Positions 49,872-59,828 of a stretch of DNA of 64,000 nucleotides are shown here, piece after piece (position 1 is the first letter of the stretch; the number at the start of each line of letters is the position of its first letter). The translations under genes were made by a program, and so were the position numbers. The notes beneath the pieces were generated by a model. That model did not search any database and had not been told where the DNA came from. It saw only the letters and a program-made list of their open reading frames with translations. Source of the DNA: Anaeramoeba flamelloides (Eukaryota > Metamonada > Anaeramoebidae); contig JANTQA010000015.1 of NCBI GenBank assembly GCA_027625915.1, positions 2,356,001 through 2,420,000 of the forward strand, read 5' to 3'.

Positions 49872-50306
49872 TTAGAAAAAGAAAATAAATCTTGGAAAAT
49901 AGGTTTTGATCGATTTGTTTTTTTTTTTCATTTTTGATTTCAACAAATTTGTCTGGATGGCGATTTTGTGTGTTTGGTCTTCTAAAAGAAAAAATTTGTT
50001 TCTAAAGTACACCTTTTTGAGTATATTTTTTTGGTTTATTCTTGGGCTAATTTCAAGCACTCCAATAAACATACTTTATTAGATCCAAAACCAAAATTTG
50101 ATGAAACTGAAAATTTAATCAAAAAAAATTTAAAAACGGGAAAAATTTACGATTCAACTTTGAATTACTTTTCACCAACAGACGAGTGAATGGTGTTTTG
50201 GTTTTGAAGTTTCAATATCTCATGCAACCAAAATATATTTTTTCAATATGGTTCTCACATTTTGAATTTTTCAAAATGGTAAAATTTAACTAAATCCTTC
50301 CTAAAA
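49872..50306. repeat. 420-base repeat, minus-oriented copy
   Basis: Inverted partner of 46891-47308, diverged by scattered substitutions and small indels. The pair faces inward like the ends of a 3.4-kb element, but no transposase was recognised between them, so an inverted duplication is equally possible. Confidence 0.75.
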
Positions 50307-50877
50307 AGAAATATGATCAAAGATAAATCTCAAAAATCTGAAGTTTAATCTCACCGAACTGAATTGTCTGATATTTTTGTACAACATTTAGTTTAATATT
50401 TAAGTGATTTAAAATCAAAAGTAAAAAAAAAAAGAGAAACACAATAGGTCGAAATAAATCGTCTTTTTATTTTTTTTCGACTTTTTATACAGAAACTGTG
50501 AAAATTACTCTTTTTTAACTTTAAACACAAATGCAAAATCAAAATGATATTTGGTTGATTAGGTTATTTGTTTCCTTTCCCAAGAACAGAAAAAACACTT
50601 TTTAAATTGTGTTTTTCTATTACACAAGTAATAAACCAATTAGTCAACACATTAAAATAATCAAAGTTTGAACTTTTTTACTTAGTCTTCTAAAGAAACA
50701 TACTTATTCGAAAAGTATGAGAAAATACATTGACAAAAAAAGTTGTAAAATACTGGGGTATTGACAAGGTACCTTCTTAATTTTTAAAAAGCCTCTTTAT
50801 TTAAAAAATAATCTATTTTTATTTTTTTGACAAGAAACAAAAAAAATTTTTGTTTCATATTTTTCTTTCTAATTAAA
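50307..50877. other. Upstream region of the acylase gene
   Basis: A+T-rich DNA before the acylase start. It must include the promoter, but no element can be named. Confidence 0.5.
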
Positions 50878-53529
50878 ATGAATATTTTGATCCTACTATT
50901 TGTTCTTTTAATAATTATTTTCTTAACCTACAAATACAGGTTTTTGCTAATTTCAAAATATCTAAACTTTCTTTCGAAGAAGGCACTCCCTGATTATTCA
51001 GGAAAAATCTATGTTGAAGATCTTGTAACAAATCCCGTTGAAATTAGTCGAGACAAGCATGGTACCCCACACATTTCTGCAAAAAACGAGTCTGATTTGT
51101 ACTTTGGTGTGGGATATTGCCAAGCACAAGATCGATTTTTCCAAATGGACATGATCAGGAAATTGGCAACTGGAAGATTAAGCGAGTTGTTGGGGAAAAA
51201 CGATCTAATCTTGGCTTCAGACACATATTTCAGAGCAATTAATGTCAGCAAAATCGCTCAAATGGAGTATGACAATTGCTCCGAACAAGACAAAGAACTA
51301 TTACTTAGCTACAGCGCAGGTGTCAATTATTGCATTAAGAATCAAAAATTTCAGAAAAAGCTTCCTGTTGAGTACACGTTATTGAAATCAGAAACTGAGC
51401 TGTGGGAACCACAAGACTCCATGGTTGTTCTTAGGTTTTTAGCAATTGAAATGAATTATGGGTTCGTTGTGAAGAATGCTCGAAATGAAATAATTTCCAG
51501 ATTTGGGGAGGATCCTTTATTTGAACTAGAGGTTCATAAGGATTTTCCAAAATCGAAATTGTTTGAAGGTACGGAAGTGGATTTTGATGAGTTGTGTAAG
51601 AGCTTTAATGGGAACGATCCCAAAATCATGTCTCTGGGATTCACTGGTTCCAATGCCTTTGTAGTTTCTGGAAAGCATACAAATACAGGAAAGCCAATAC
51701 TTGTTTCTGATCCACACCTGGGCGCAACAAACCCTTCGCCTTTATATTGGGCCCATTGTGTCATTGAAGGAGAAGAAGAAGAACAACAACAACAACAACA
51801 ACAACAAGAACAAGAAAAAGAAAAAGAAAAAGAAAAAGAAAAAGAAAAAGAACAAGAACAAGAAGAAGCAGAAAAGGAAAAAAAAACTAAAAAAGTACAA
51901 GTATTCCATACAATTGGTGCCACGATACCGGGCTTGCCCACAACAATTATAGGAAGAAACAAATCTGTTGCATGGGGAATCACATTAGCCTTAACAGACT
52001 CTGAATTTGTATTTGCAGAAAAGGTTAAGGGAACGAAATACTTTTATGAAGGCAAATGGCACGAAGGAGAGGTTGTCACTGAGATGATAAACATCAAGGG
52101 AGAAAAAAAACCACACGTCATTAACATCATGAAAACACCCCACGGGCCAGTTTTGGATTACGATCCCTTAAAAGTCGCAAAACAAAACGAGGAACAAATT
52201 CGGTTATCATTGTGGCTGTCATCCCTTTTCCCACCTAAAACGCAATACTCACATTTCACTGCTTTGAAAAAATTGGTAAAATGTGAAAGTGTATATCAAT
52301 TCCGAGAAAATCTAAAAAACATTGAATTTGTTTCTTTAAATTTTGTATTTGCCGATAGTGATGGTAACATTGGTCACCAACTGATTGGAAAGTATCCCGA
52401 AAGAAGTGTCGAATCTGCAGCGTATCCAATATATCCAGGCTGGCTATCTGAATTTGATTTTAAGAAATTTGTGCCTGCTGATGATCTGCCTCATTCTATT
52501 AATCCGGAATGTGGCTATTTTGTCTCGACAAATAACAAGAATAAGGGGGACTGGCCATTCTTGGGGAAAACATATCTTTCGTCAAGCAGATTTGATCGTA
52601 TTTCGGAATTGATCGAAGAAATGATCCAAAACGAAAACAAAAAGATAAATGCAAAAGATTTGTTTAACATCGTTTGGGATATGAAATCGTTGAGCGGTGC
52701 GCGCTTTGTTCAAATCCTGAAGAACAAATATGATCAATTCCTGTCTTCAAATGAAAAAACAGAAATCCAAATAATGTGGCAGCAATTGAGAAATTGGGAT
52801 GGGATGATGGAGAAAGATTCAGTGGGGGCTTCGTTATACCAAAATATCCGAACAAATTTATACTATGATATAATATATTCCAAAATACAGGGGAACCTGG
52901 GTCATGTGATCTTTGGCAAAACATTTAACCCAGTGTTTCAAGATCAAAATGCCTTTCGGGAATATACTTTTCAAATAGTAAACAATTTAATTGAAAACGC
53001 TGACAAATCTTGGTGGGTTAAACAATCGGGGTCCACTATTGAAAAGATTCTTGAAAATGCCTTTTTAGAGACAATCAAATTTTGGGAAACCAAAAAGGGT
53101 TTGAAATTTTCACGAATTGATCAATGGACTTATGGTAAAATGCACAAATTAGAACTTTTCCATTCGTTTTCATTGGAAAGTGAAGCTGCTAGATCAACCT
53201 TTAATTCCAAATCGGTGGAAATTGGCGGATGCTTTGAAACAGTTTTCTTGCAAGCAACACCAGATTGTTTCCCAGCTAAGGCTATGGTTTGCAGTGGGCT
53301 GCGTGCAGTTTTTGATTTAAATGATATGCGTAATACAGAGTTTATGTTAAGCTCGGGTAATTCCTCAAACTGTGCTTCAGAATTTTCTCTAAATCATTTC
53401 GATTTGTCTCTTAAACGTTCGACTATAAATGCTTTTTGCACAAAAGATGAATATTTGAAAAACGAAAAATTCAATTTACAACTAATCCCTAAAAATATTC
53501 ATACCATCGAGACTAAAAAACAAAAATAA
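50878..53529 (+). CDS. Penicillin acylase family (peptidase S45) Ntn hydrolase
   Basis: An amidohydrolase that cuts amide bonds of acylated substrates and normally self-cleaves into alpha and beta chains. Start ATG 50878 gives 883 residues in a single exon; the frame is open upstream only from a non-ATG codon. Residues 2-17 form a hydrophobic N-terminal segment, either a signal peptide or an anchor, so the protein is probably secreted or lumenal. The alpha chain has SRDKHGTPHISA, YCQAQDRFFQMDMIRK and ATGRLSELLG. The beta chain should begin at Ser258 in FTGSNAFVVSG, the catalytic nucleophile after autocleavage. HTIGATIPGLP and GRNKSVAWGIT (359-369) follow as in the family. A Glu/Gln/Lys tract (about 299-340) splits the beta chain between two conserved strands and is absent from bacterial enzymes. 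The natural substrate is unknown; N-acyl homoserine lactones and acylated amino acids are known for relatives. The intronless structure fits acquisition from bacteria, but that is an inference. Confidence 0.93.
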   Translation: MNILILLFVLLIIIFLTYKYRFLLISKYLNFLSKKALPDYSGKIYVEDLVTNPVEISRDKHGTPHISAKNESDLYFGVGYCQAQDRFFQMDMIRKLATGRLSELLGKNDLILASDTYFRAINVSKIAQMEYDNCSEQDKELLLSYSAGVNYCIKNQKFQKKLPVEYTLLKSETELWEPQDSMVVLRFLAIEMNYGFVVKNARNEIISRFGEDPLFELEVHKDFPKSKLFEGTEVDFDELCKSFNGNDPKIMSLGFTGSNAFVVSGKHTNTGKPILVSDPHLGATNPSPLYWAHCVIEGEEEEQQQQQQQQEQEKEKEKEKEKEKEQEQEEAEKEKKTKKVQVFHTIGATIPGLPTTIIGRNKSVAWGITLALTDSEFVFAEKVKGTKYFYEGKWHEGEVVTEMINIKGEKKPHVINIMKTPHGPVLDYDPLKVAKQNEEQIRLSLWLSSLFPPKTQYSHFTALKKLVKCESVYQFRENLKNIEFVSLNFVFADSDGNIGHQLIGKYPERSVESAAYPIYPGWLSEFDFKKFVPADDLPHSINPECGYFVSTNNKNKGDWPFLGKTYLSSSRFDRISELIEEMIQNENKKINAKDLFNIVWDMKSLSGARFVQILKNKYDQFLSSNEKTEIQIMWQQLRNWDGMMEKDSVGASLYQNIRTNLYYDIIYSKIQGNLGHVIFGKTFNPVFQDQNAFREYTFQIVNNLIENADKSWWVKQSGSTIEKILENAFLETIKFWETKKGLKFSRIDQWTYGKMHKLELFHSFSLESEAARSTFNSKSVEIGGCFETVFLQATPDCFPAKAMVCSGLRAVFDLNDMRNTEFMLSSGNSSNCASEFSLNHFDLSLKRSTINAFCTKDEYLKNEKFNLQLIPKNIHTIETKKQK

Positions 53530-56390
53530 ATTTTTTGTTTTGTTTTTTATTTTATTTTATTTTCTTTTTTTTATATTTTGGCTGATGAAATTGATGAATT
53601 AACATCGCACAAAGAATTTGTTAGTTCGTGTCTATTTTTGAAATCAAAATTTCACATATTTCCAATCGAAAACGAAAAAAAATAGCCGATTATTTTTATT
53701 AATAATTAAAAATTAATTCTTGAAAATGGTGAAACATCTTTTTTAATTTTATGTTATAAAGTCTTGATTTTGAAAGAAAATTTTTTATTTTGGTTTTTTT
53801 AATTATTTTTAATATTTTAATTCTAGGACCAAAAAAGAAAACTGAGAGAAGTATAGTTGATAAATTAATTTGAAATTTTGATAGAAGTTTAATAAAATGA
53901 CTCAATTAAATTCAGAGCCAAAAAGTAAAATTATTTTTTTGCAAAGTTTTTAAAAAAGCTGTTTTCTGACTTCAAAAAAATGAAAAAAAATTGCGAAAAA
54001 AATTTTTTTAACCAATTGTTTGATCTTATTCACAAGAATCCTCCTTATAACAATTCAAACCTTATTTGTTAATTAAAAAATTTATTTTGAGTATAAAATT
54101 ACTTTATTCTCAAATATCTTTAAGAAAATTCTATTTAAAAAAATCAAATTTCAAATATAACAGAAACAAAATTTCTTGGTAAAAATTGTAAATGACTTGA
54201 AAAACTTTAATGATTATAACTATTCTTCTTAAAAGAATACTAATATTTTTCAATATGTTGAATAATTCAATTTTCTTGGGTTAACTAAAAATATCATCTT
54301 CATAAAGTAAAACAATTATTTATTAATCTTCCTCGTAACATATATTATTTCTTGGATATTGCAGATACAATTAGTTCATGAAAATGGTAAAAACTTTTTA
54401 TATTATGAAAAATAAAATCATTTTAATAATGTTCTTTATAATAAATAATAGAAAAAAATAAATATATCTCCGGTTTTTTTTTTTTTCTTTTCTGGGTTTC
54501 TAATAATATAATATTTTTTCCATACTTCTTATATAAAAATTATGTGTTCTCTTCTGGAAGAGATGTAAAGCATAGTTTAGTTACCCATGTATTTAAATCC
54601 CTTTTAGTAAAAGTAAATTCATAATCAGATATTCCTCTTTGATAAGTCAATGAACATAATTTTAAAATTTCTCTGTTTAAAATTATTTCATGATAGTTTC
54701 ATTCTTGTTAATTAATTTTAAAAAATTAACCAATAGTTTTTATAGGAAAAACATTTAAAAAATCATTAATAATTTCTATTTATTTTTTACTGTACATATT
54801 TGAAACCTAAAGCCCAAAAATTATCTGATTTTTTTCTTATAAAGTAATATTTATTTAAGCAATTAGTAAATGTCACAAAATTTATAATTGTTGAACTTGT
54901 GGGATAAATTGAATATTTTTGATTAAAACAGAACTTTGGATTTTATCTAATTTTAAAATATTGTTTTATTCTTTGCCCTGGGGGTTGGTGTTGTATGAGA
55001 TATGAAAAATATTCAAAAATTAAAAAGAATTGAGAAAAATTCTTCAAGTTTATTTCTATTTCTCTAATTTAAAAAAAAAACTAATTATACATTCAGACAA
55101 CTCAAATCCAATATACAATTTCAATAAATATTATAAAATTTTCTTTTAAATAAGTTTTGTTTGTTTCTGAATTTAAATAGATTTTATTGTTAAATTCGTT
55201 GATTAAATGTTATTCTAATTATTCAAATTAAGACAGATTGGAATTTTTTTAATTTTAATTTATTTTTATTTAATTTTAATTCTCATTTCAGAAAGTAAAT
55301 TCTGTTTTATAAAATAAAATTGTGGTTTTTATGTATATTTTTTATATTTCAGTAAAATAAAAGTATTAATCCAAGAATTAAATAACTCAAAATTTTTGTT
55401 CCATAATTAAAAATTTACAAACATTCATGTTAATCGTATTAATAGTTATATATAAAGACTGGATTTTCCATATTATTTGTTAAAAAATTTAATTAAATGG
55501 TTTAATATATTTTTTATATTTCTATTTCCTTTTTAGAAATCATAAACTTTATATGAAATTTTATAAAAATAAAATATCTAATTATTGATAGTTGGTAAAT
55601 CTAGTAAAATTTCTATTTTGTTTTTACGGGGGGTTAGCCCAAATTGAACAATTATTTGATATATTAAAATGAATTTTTCTTTCAATTGGTCCCTACACCT
55701 TAAATATTTGATAATCATAAAATAAATATCTGGACAATCTTAAAAGTTTTGAAAAAAAAACAATAGTTAAAAAAAAATTTTTCCCCTTTCTGTGGAATGT
55801 CTTATGCCAAATTTCTCAATGTTGTATATGAAATTAAACTTTTTTCACAAAGATTTTTTAATATTAAATACAATGATTATAAAAGAAATTACAGGGATTC
55901 ACTTTTCTTAAAGTTAATTTAGAGTTTCAAACGATATTTTTTTTTTTTTTTTTAAATTTGAATCGACTTTTACAAAAAAAAACAATGAAAAAAAAATTTA
56001 TTAAATGAGAAAAGAAAAATAAAAAATCAAAAAAAATGATTTTGATCTAAAAATTGAAATTTTATTTTGAGAAGAATAATGAATTAAACTCAAAAATTTG
56101 TTCTATTTCTCCAATCAAACTGGGTATACTTGGTTAGAAAAGAGTTTATATTTAAGAAAGAAGAAGTTAATCATAGTATAACACAATTATTAATAAGAAG
56201 AAACTTAATCACTTAACAATTTCTCTTCTCCAATACTTTACGCACCAAATTATAAGCACATAGTTGATTAATTATCTTATTCTCTACTTTTTAATTAAAA
56301 AAAAAAAAAAAAAAAAAATAAACCCAAAAAAAGTAAATGGAAAAATTATAAATATTTTATTTATTTTATTTTTAGTCTGATGATTCCTTG
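53530..56390. other. Gene-free stretch between convergent genes
   Basis: About 2.9 kb between the acylase stop and the 3' end of the phosphatase gene. It is A+T rich with no gene, RNA or clear repeat. Two short GC patches (CCCTGGGGGTTGG near 54975 and ACGGGGGGTTAGCCC near 55627) could not be explained. Confidence 0.5.
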
Positions 56391-59300
56391 TTAATCATTA
56401 AGAAAAAAAATAATGAATTTTGCCTTTTTATTTATTTCTCGTTTAGAATTTTTTATTTTGTAATTCGGATTTGGCTTTAACAAAATTTTTGCAAATATAA
56501 ATGATAATGTTTGGATTGTCAAATGATTTTTTTCGCTTTGCAACAACACACATTTTAAAAAATTTATTATATAATTAAAGATGTTTTGATTTGTTTTTGG
56601 TAAACTTTTAATAATTTTCACAGATTCTTGATAAGAATTTGAATGTAAGCAATCATTATAAAAATCGTACGGTATTATTGGGCTTGGAAAGGAATCTAAT
56701 AATTTTAAAACTGTTGAGCAAAAGGAATGTATTGAAAATTCTATTTTAAATTCTTCATTTTTGTCCAAATCTTCACAAATGCTTGTAATTTCGCTTTCGT
56801 CGCCATTTTTCAAAAAAATATTTGGTTTATTGAGCCCGGTTTTAAAAATGTAATCGATTAGTCTCCATAATTCTTTTGGGATTGAAGGCAATTGTGGTTT
56901 TACAATTTTATTTTTGTTCACATTTTTTTCATGTACCTTTTCTTGTTTTTCTTCTTTCTTGTTTTTTCCCATTATATCTTCATCCCCGTCACTCGCCTCA
57001 TCATCATTAATGTTGTCGTTATCATTAATGCGATTATTTGAGTCTTGATAATATTCATAGGGTTTGGAAAATCTAATTGGATCTGGAATTTTTATTAAAT
57101 CCTCAAAATCCATTCCAAAGCAAGATTTCTGATATTCGCCAGAAATGTCAATAAAAAAATCTTTACCACCATCAAGGTGAAGGATTAAAATATCGTTTAA
57201 AGACTCTTTGCCAAGATAAATCAACGGTGCAATTTTGGTACCAATTAGCATTGTCAATAGTATTTCCTTTGATTCACCGGGCAGGATCAAATCCGATTGT
57301 TTATTAATTGTTAGCCACGGGCGATGTATGCTATTTGGGTCGTCATTCGTTTTTCTTTTAAAGAAGTAATTGAAAGGGACTTTACCAGTATTAGTGATTG
57401 TTAGCCATTTGTCATTAGATAGCCCAAAGTATACACACCCAAATTTGATCGAATGGGTGTTTATTGAAGCCTGGGGAATTAAACTCATTTCCATTTGATC
57501 TAATTGGTTTCTGAGATCTTTTTGAAATTGCTTGAATTTTTTATTATTAGTTTCCCAAATTTTGATTTCAAGTAAAGAAGAGACTGGCTTATGATCAGAA
57601 GTCATATATTCTGGATGGCTATTATAAAAAATTGGATTCACGATTTCAACGTTTTTTCTTTTAGTTTTCCAAAGCACTCGGTCGGTCCATGCCGGCAACC
57701 GTTGCTTTTCAGAGGTGTCATAAACACTGGTGCCATTATTAAATTTATATGTTGGCGCAAATCTAAGCCTCGATTCTGAAAAGCCCTCAAAGACGTTCCC
57801 GAGCCGAATTTGTTCATGCAATTGATCATAGATCTCTAATTCTTCGAATTCCTCTTCTTTAATCATTTTAATCACTTCGCTCCTTGACGGATATCTTATT
57901 CGATAATTTAAATCACCCGTCCAAATAATTAAATCTTGATCATAAATATTATCAACATTCTTTTTTTCAATTTTTTTCTTTTTGTTTTTTTTTGCTTTCT
58001 GTTTTTTCCGTTTTTTTTTGCTTAAATTATTATTATTATTATTATTTTTTTTTTTTTTTTTGTTGTTATCATTTTTATTGAATTCTTGAGCATTGAAATT
58101 TGAAAATAATAAATTTTTTGAAATGCTATGAAAGTCTTGGTTTCTTCGTTCAACTTTTGATAAGGAACATGCCAGATGTGAATTAATAATTACAATTTTT
58201 GTGTTGTTCCATGTAAATTTTACAGCAACGCCGCCCTTGTTTCCTAAAACATTCATAATACCACATGCAACCTGCCCAGTTTCAACATTTTGAATTTCTT
58301 TTTTATATTTTTTTTTGATTAAAACTACTAACAAAATACCAGACAATTGAGATTCTGCCAATAATATATATCTTTCTTTCATATTTTTGACTGTTTTTTG
58401 AATTTCATTAATCCAACTTATTCCAGAGGTCGTGTCATTTACCAAGACAGAATTAATTGACATATTTGTTTCTTGAAATCCTAAAGCAATCAAATCTGGA
58501 TAAATTTCTTTATTGTTATTTGTTTTTCTTTTTCGAGAATTTTTTTCTTTTTCTTTTTCAGATTCTTTTTTTTTATTTTTTCTTTCATCGATTCCCTTTC
58601 CCCTTTCTTCTTTTTTTTCTTCGTCTTCTTTCATATTTTTGTTTTGGTTTTCATTTATTTCTTCGTTGTTTTCATTTCCATTTTCACTTTCTTTTTCTTT
58701 TTCACTTTCGTTTTCACTTTCGTTTTCTTTTTCTTTTTCTTTTTCACTTTCATTTTCTTTTTCTTTTTTGTTTTGTTTTTCTTTTTCTTTTTGTTTTTCT
58801 TTTTCGTTTTCTTTTTCATTTTCGTTTTCTTTTTCACTTTCTTTTTCTTTTTCACTTTCTTTTTCTTTTTCTTTTTCATTTTTGTTTTGTTTTTCTTTCT
58901 CTTTTTCAATTGAGGAAAATATCCAATGATCTAAAGTCTCTGTGTTTAATAATTTTTTTTCATTGACATTCCAAGTACCAATAAAAAATCTTTTTGCAAG
59001 GGAATCTGAATATAAATGCTTTTTTTTTTCAGTTTCAAAAAGGATAATTTTCTTTCGCAAAATTTGCTGTTTTTCTTCTGATAACCTTTTTTTTTCAATT
59101 TGAGAAATCATCGAGCTTGTGTGTTTTAAAATTTTGTTTGTGTTCTTATTTATTTCCTTATTATCGTTCGTCTTTACTTTTTCTTTATTTTTTTTTTCAT
59201 TTTTATTTTTTTCTTGCTGGTTAGTTTGAAGATGTCCAAATTGGAACAAATTATTGTCTTTTTTTTTCTTTCTTCTCCTTAAGAATCTTCGTTTTTTTGA

Positions 59301-59828
59301 ATTTGTTTTCTTATGTTTTTGTTTTTCTTTTTCTTTTTCATCAACGTTTGTTGAACACTTCACTAACTCTGGTAATTCAATTTTTGGATCAAATTTTGTT
59401 GGGTTATAATGAAACAGCCAAGAAAATTTGGGTACAGAATTTTCCAAATCTGGTTGGATCCTTTTCATTAACTCAACTTTAATTAAATCAATATTTTCAG
59501 GTTCTGCATTGAAAATTAAAAAGATACGATCTGTTAATTTGATTTCAAGAGTTTTGTTTCCGTTTGTGCTTCTTAAGACAAGCTTTTCTGTGATGGGGAA
59601 AATCAATTCCAATTCTAGGCTTTTTTTTCGCAGCCTTCGAAAGAGAAAGATCGCTGCTTCACCAGAACTATTCCCCATCGAGATAACAATTGTTATCCAT
59701 CGTGTTCTTGGTTTGTTTTTATTATCAAAAAGTTGAATCTCGGTCCCAAAAAAGAGAACATGCTCGTGGTAGAGAAACTTTTCAATGATTTCTAATACTA
59801 GGTTTTGATCTTTCCTTTTTTTGTTCAT
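56391..59828 (-). CDS. OCRL/INPP5B-type inositol polyphosphate 5-phosphatase with RhoGAP-like domain
   Basis: Removes the 5-phosphate from PI(4,5)P2 and related lipids on endosome, Golgi or contractile-vacuole membranes. It is a single exon from ATG 59828 and has 1145 residues. Order of domains: an N-terminal PH-like region (about 15-125); a Lys-rich linker; the 5-phosphatase domain (about 275-755); an ASH domain (about 770-880, KFGCVYFGLSNDKWLTITNTG); a C-terminal RhoGAP-like domain (about 980-1135, SPIIPYDFYNDCL). Catalytic motifs are complete: TWNVNE, ALGFQE, NVLGNKGG, NSHLACS with ERRNQDF (from 549), WTGDLNYRI (638-644 for GDLNYRI), PAWTDR (712-717) and SDHKPV (744-749). A long Lys/Glu/Ser/Asn repeat tract at about 305-393 is inserted between the first two motifs. 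In the RhoGAP-like domain the usual arginine finger is replaced (NIFLKNG), as in human OCRL, so GTPase activation is not expected; Rac or Cdc42 binding is plausible. Confidence 0.94.
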   Translation of the reverse strand: MNKKRKDQNLVLEIIEKFLYHEHVLFFGTEIQLFDNKNKPRTRWITIVISMGNSSGEAAIFLFRRLRKKSLELELIFPITEKLVLRSTNGNKTLEIKLTDRIFLIFNAEPENIDLIKVELMKRIQPDLENSVPKFSWLFHYNPTKFDPKIELPELVKCSTNVDEKEKEKQKHKKTNSKKRRFLRRRKKKKDNNLFQFGHLQTNQQEKNKNEKKNKEKVKTNDNKEINKNTNKILKHTSSMISQIEKKRLSEEKQQILRKKIILFETEKKKHLYSDSLAKRFFIGTWNVNEKKLLNTETLDHWIFSSIEKEKEKQNKNEKEKEKESEKEKESEKENENEKENEKEKQKEKEKQNKKEKENESEKEKEKENESENESEKEKESENGNENNEEINENQNKNMKEDEEKKEERGKGIDERKNKKKESEKEKEKNSRKRKTNNNKEIYPDLIALGFQETNMSINSVLVNDTTSGISWINEIQKTVKNMKERYILLAESQLSGILLVVLIKKKYKKEIQNVETGQVACGIMNVLGNKGGVAVKFTWNNTKIVIINSHLACSLSKVERRNQDFHSISKNLLFSNFNAQEFNKNDNNKKKKKNNNNNNNLSKKKRKKQKAKKNKKKKIEKKNVDNIYDQDLIIWTGDLNYRIRYPSRSEVIKMIKEEEFEELEIYDQLHEQIRLGNVFEGFSESRLRFAPTYKFNNGTSVYDTSEKQRLPAWTDRVLWKTKRKNVEIVNPIFYNSHPEYMTSDHKPVSSLLEIKIWETNNKKFKQFQKDLRNQLDQMEMSLIPQASINTHSIKFGCVYFGLSNDKWLTITNTGKVPFNYFFKRKTNDDPNSIHRPWLTINKQSDLILPGESKEILLTMLIGTKIAPLIYLGKESLNDILILHLDGGKDFFIDISGEYQKSCFGMDFEDLIKIPDPIRFSKPYEYYQDSNNRINDNDNINDDEASDGDEDIMGKNKKEEKQEKVHEKNVNKNKIVKPQLPSIPKELWRLIDYIFKTGLNKPNIFLKNGDESEITSICEDLDKNEEFKIEFSIHSFCSTVLKLLDSFPSPIIPYDFYNDCLHSNSYQESVKIIKSLPKTNQNIFNYIINFLKCVLLQSEKNHLTIQTLSFIFAKILLKPNPNYKIKNSKREINKKAKFIIFFLND
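58650..58913 (-). repeat. Lys-Glu coding minisatellite in the phosphatase gene
   Basis: Imperfect GAAAAAGAAAAAG-type units encode KEKE/SEKEKE repeats inside the 5-phosphatase reading frame. The length stays a multiple of three overall, so the protein frame is intact. All six frames are open here, which creates several false frames on the opposite strand. Confidence 0.9.

Noticed and set aside
51701-51952. Second plus-strand Asn/Lys frame inside the acylase gene
   Set aside because: It is a frame-shifted reading of the Glu/Gln/Lys tract inside a well-supported gene.
58457-58966. Plus-strand Phe/Leu/Ser-rich frames
   Set aside because: They are antisense to the Lys-Glu tract of the phosphatase, where every frame is open.
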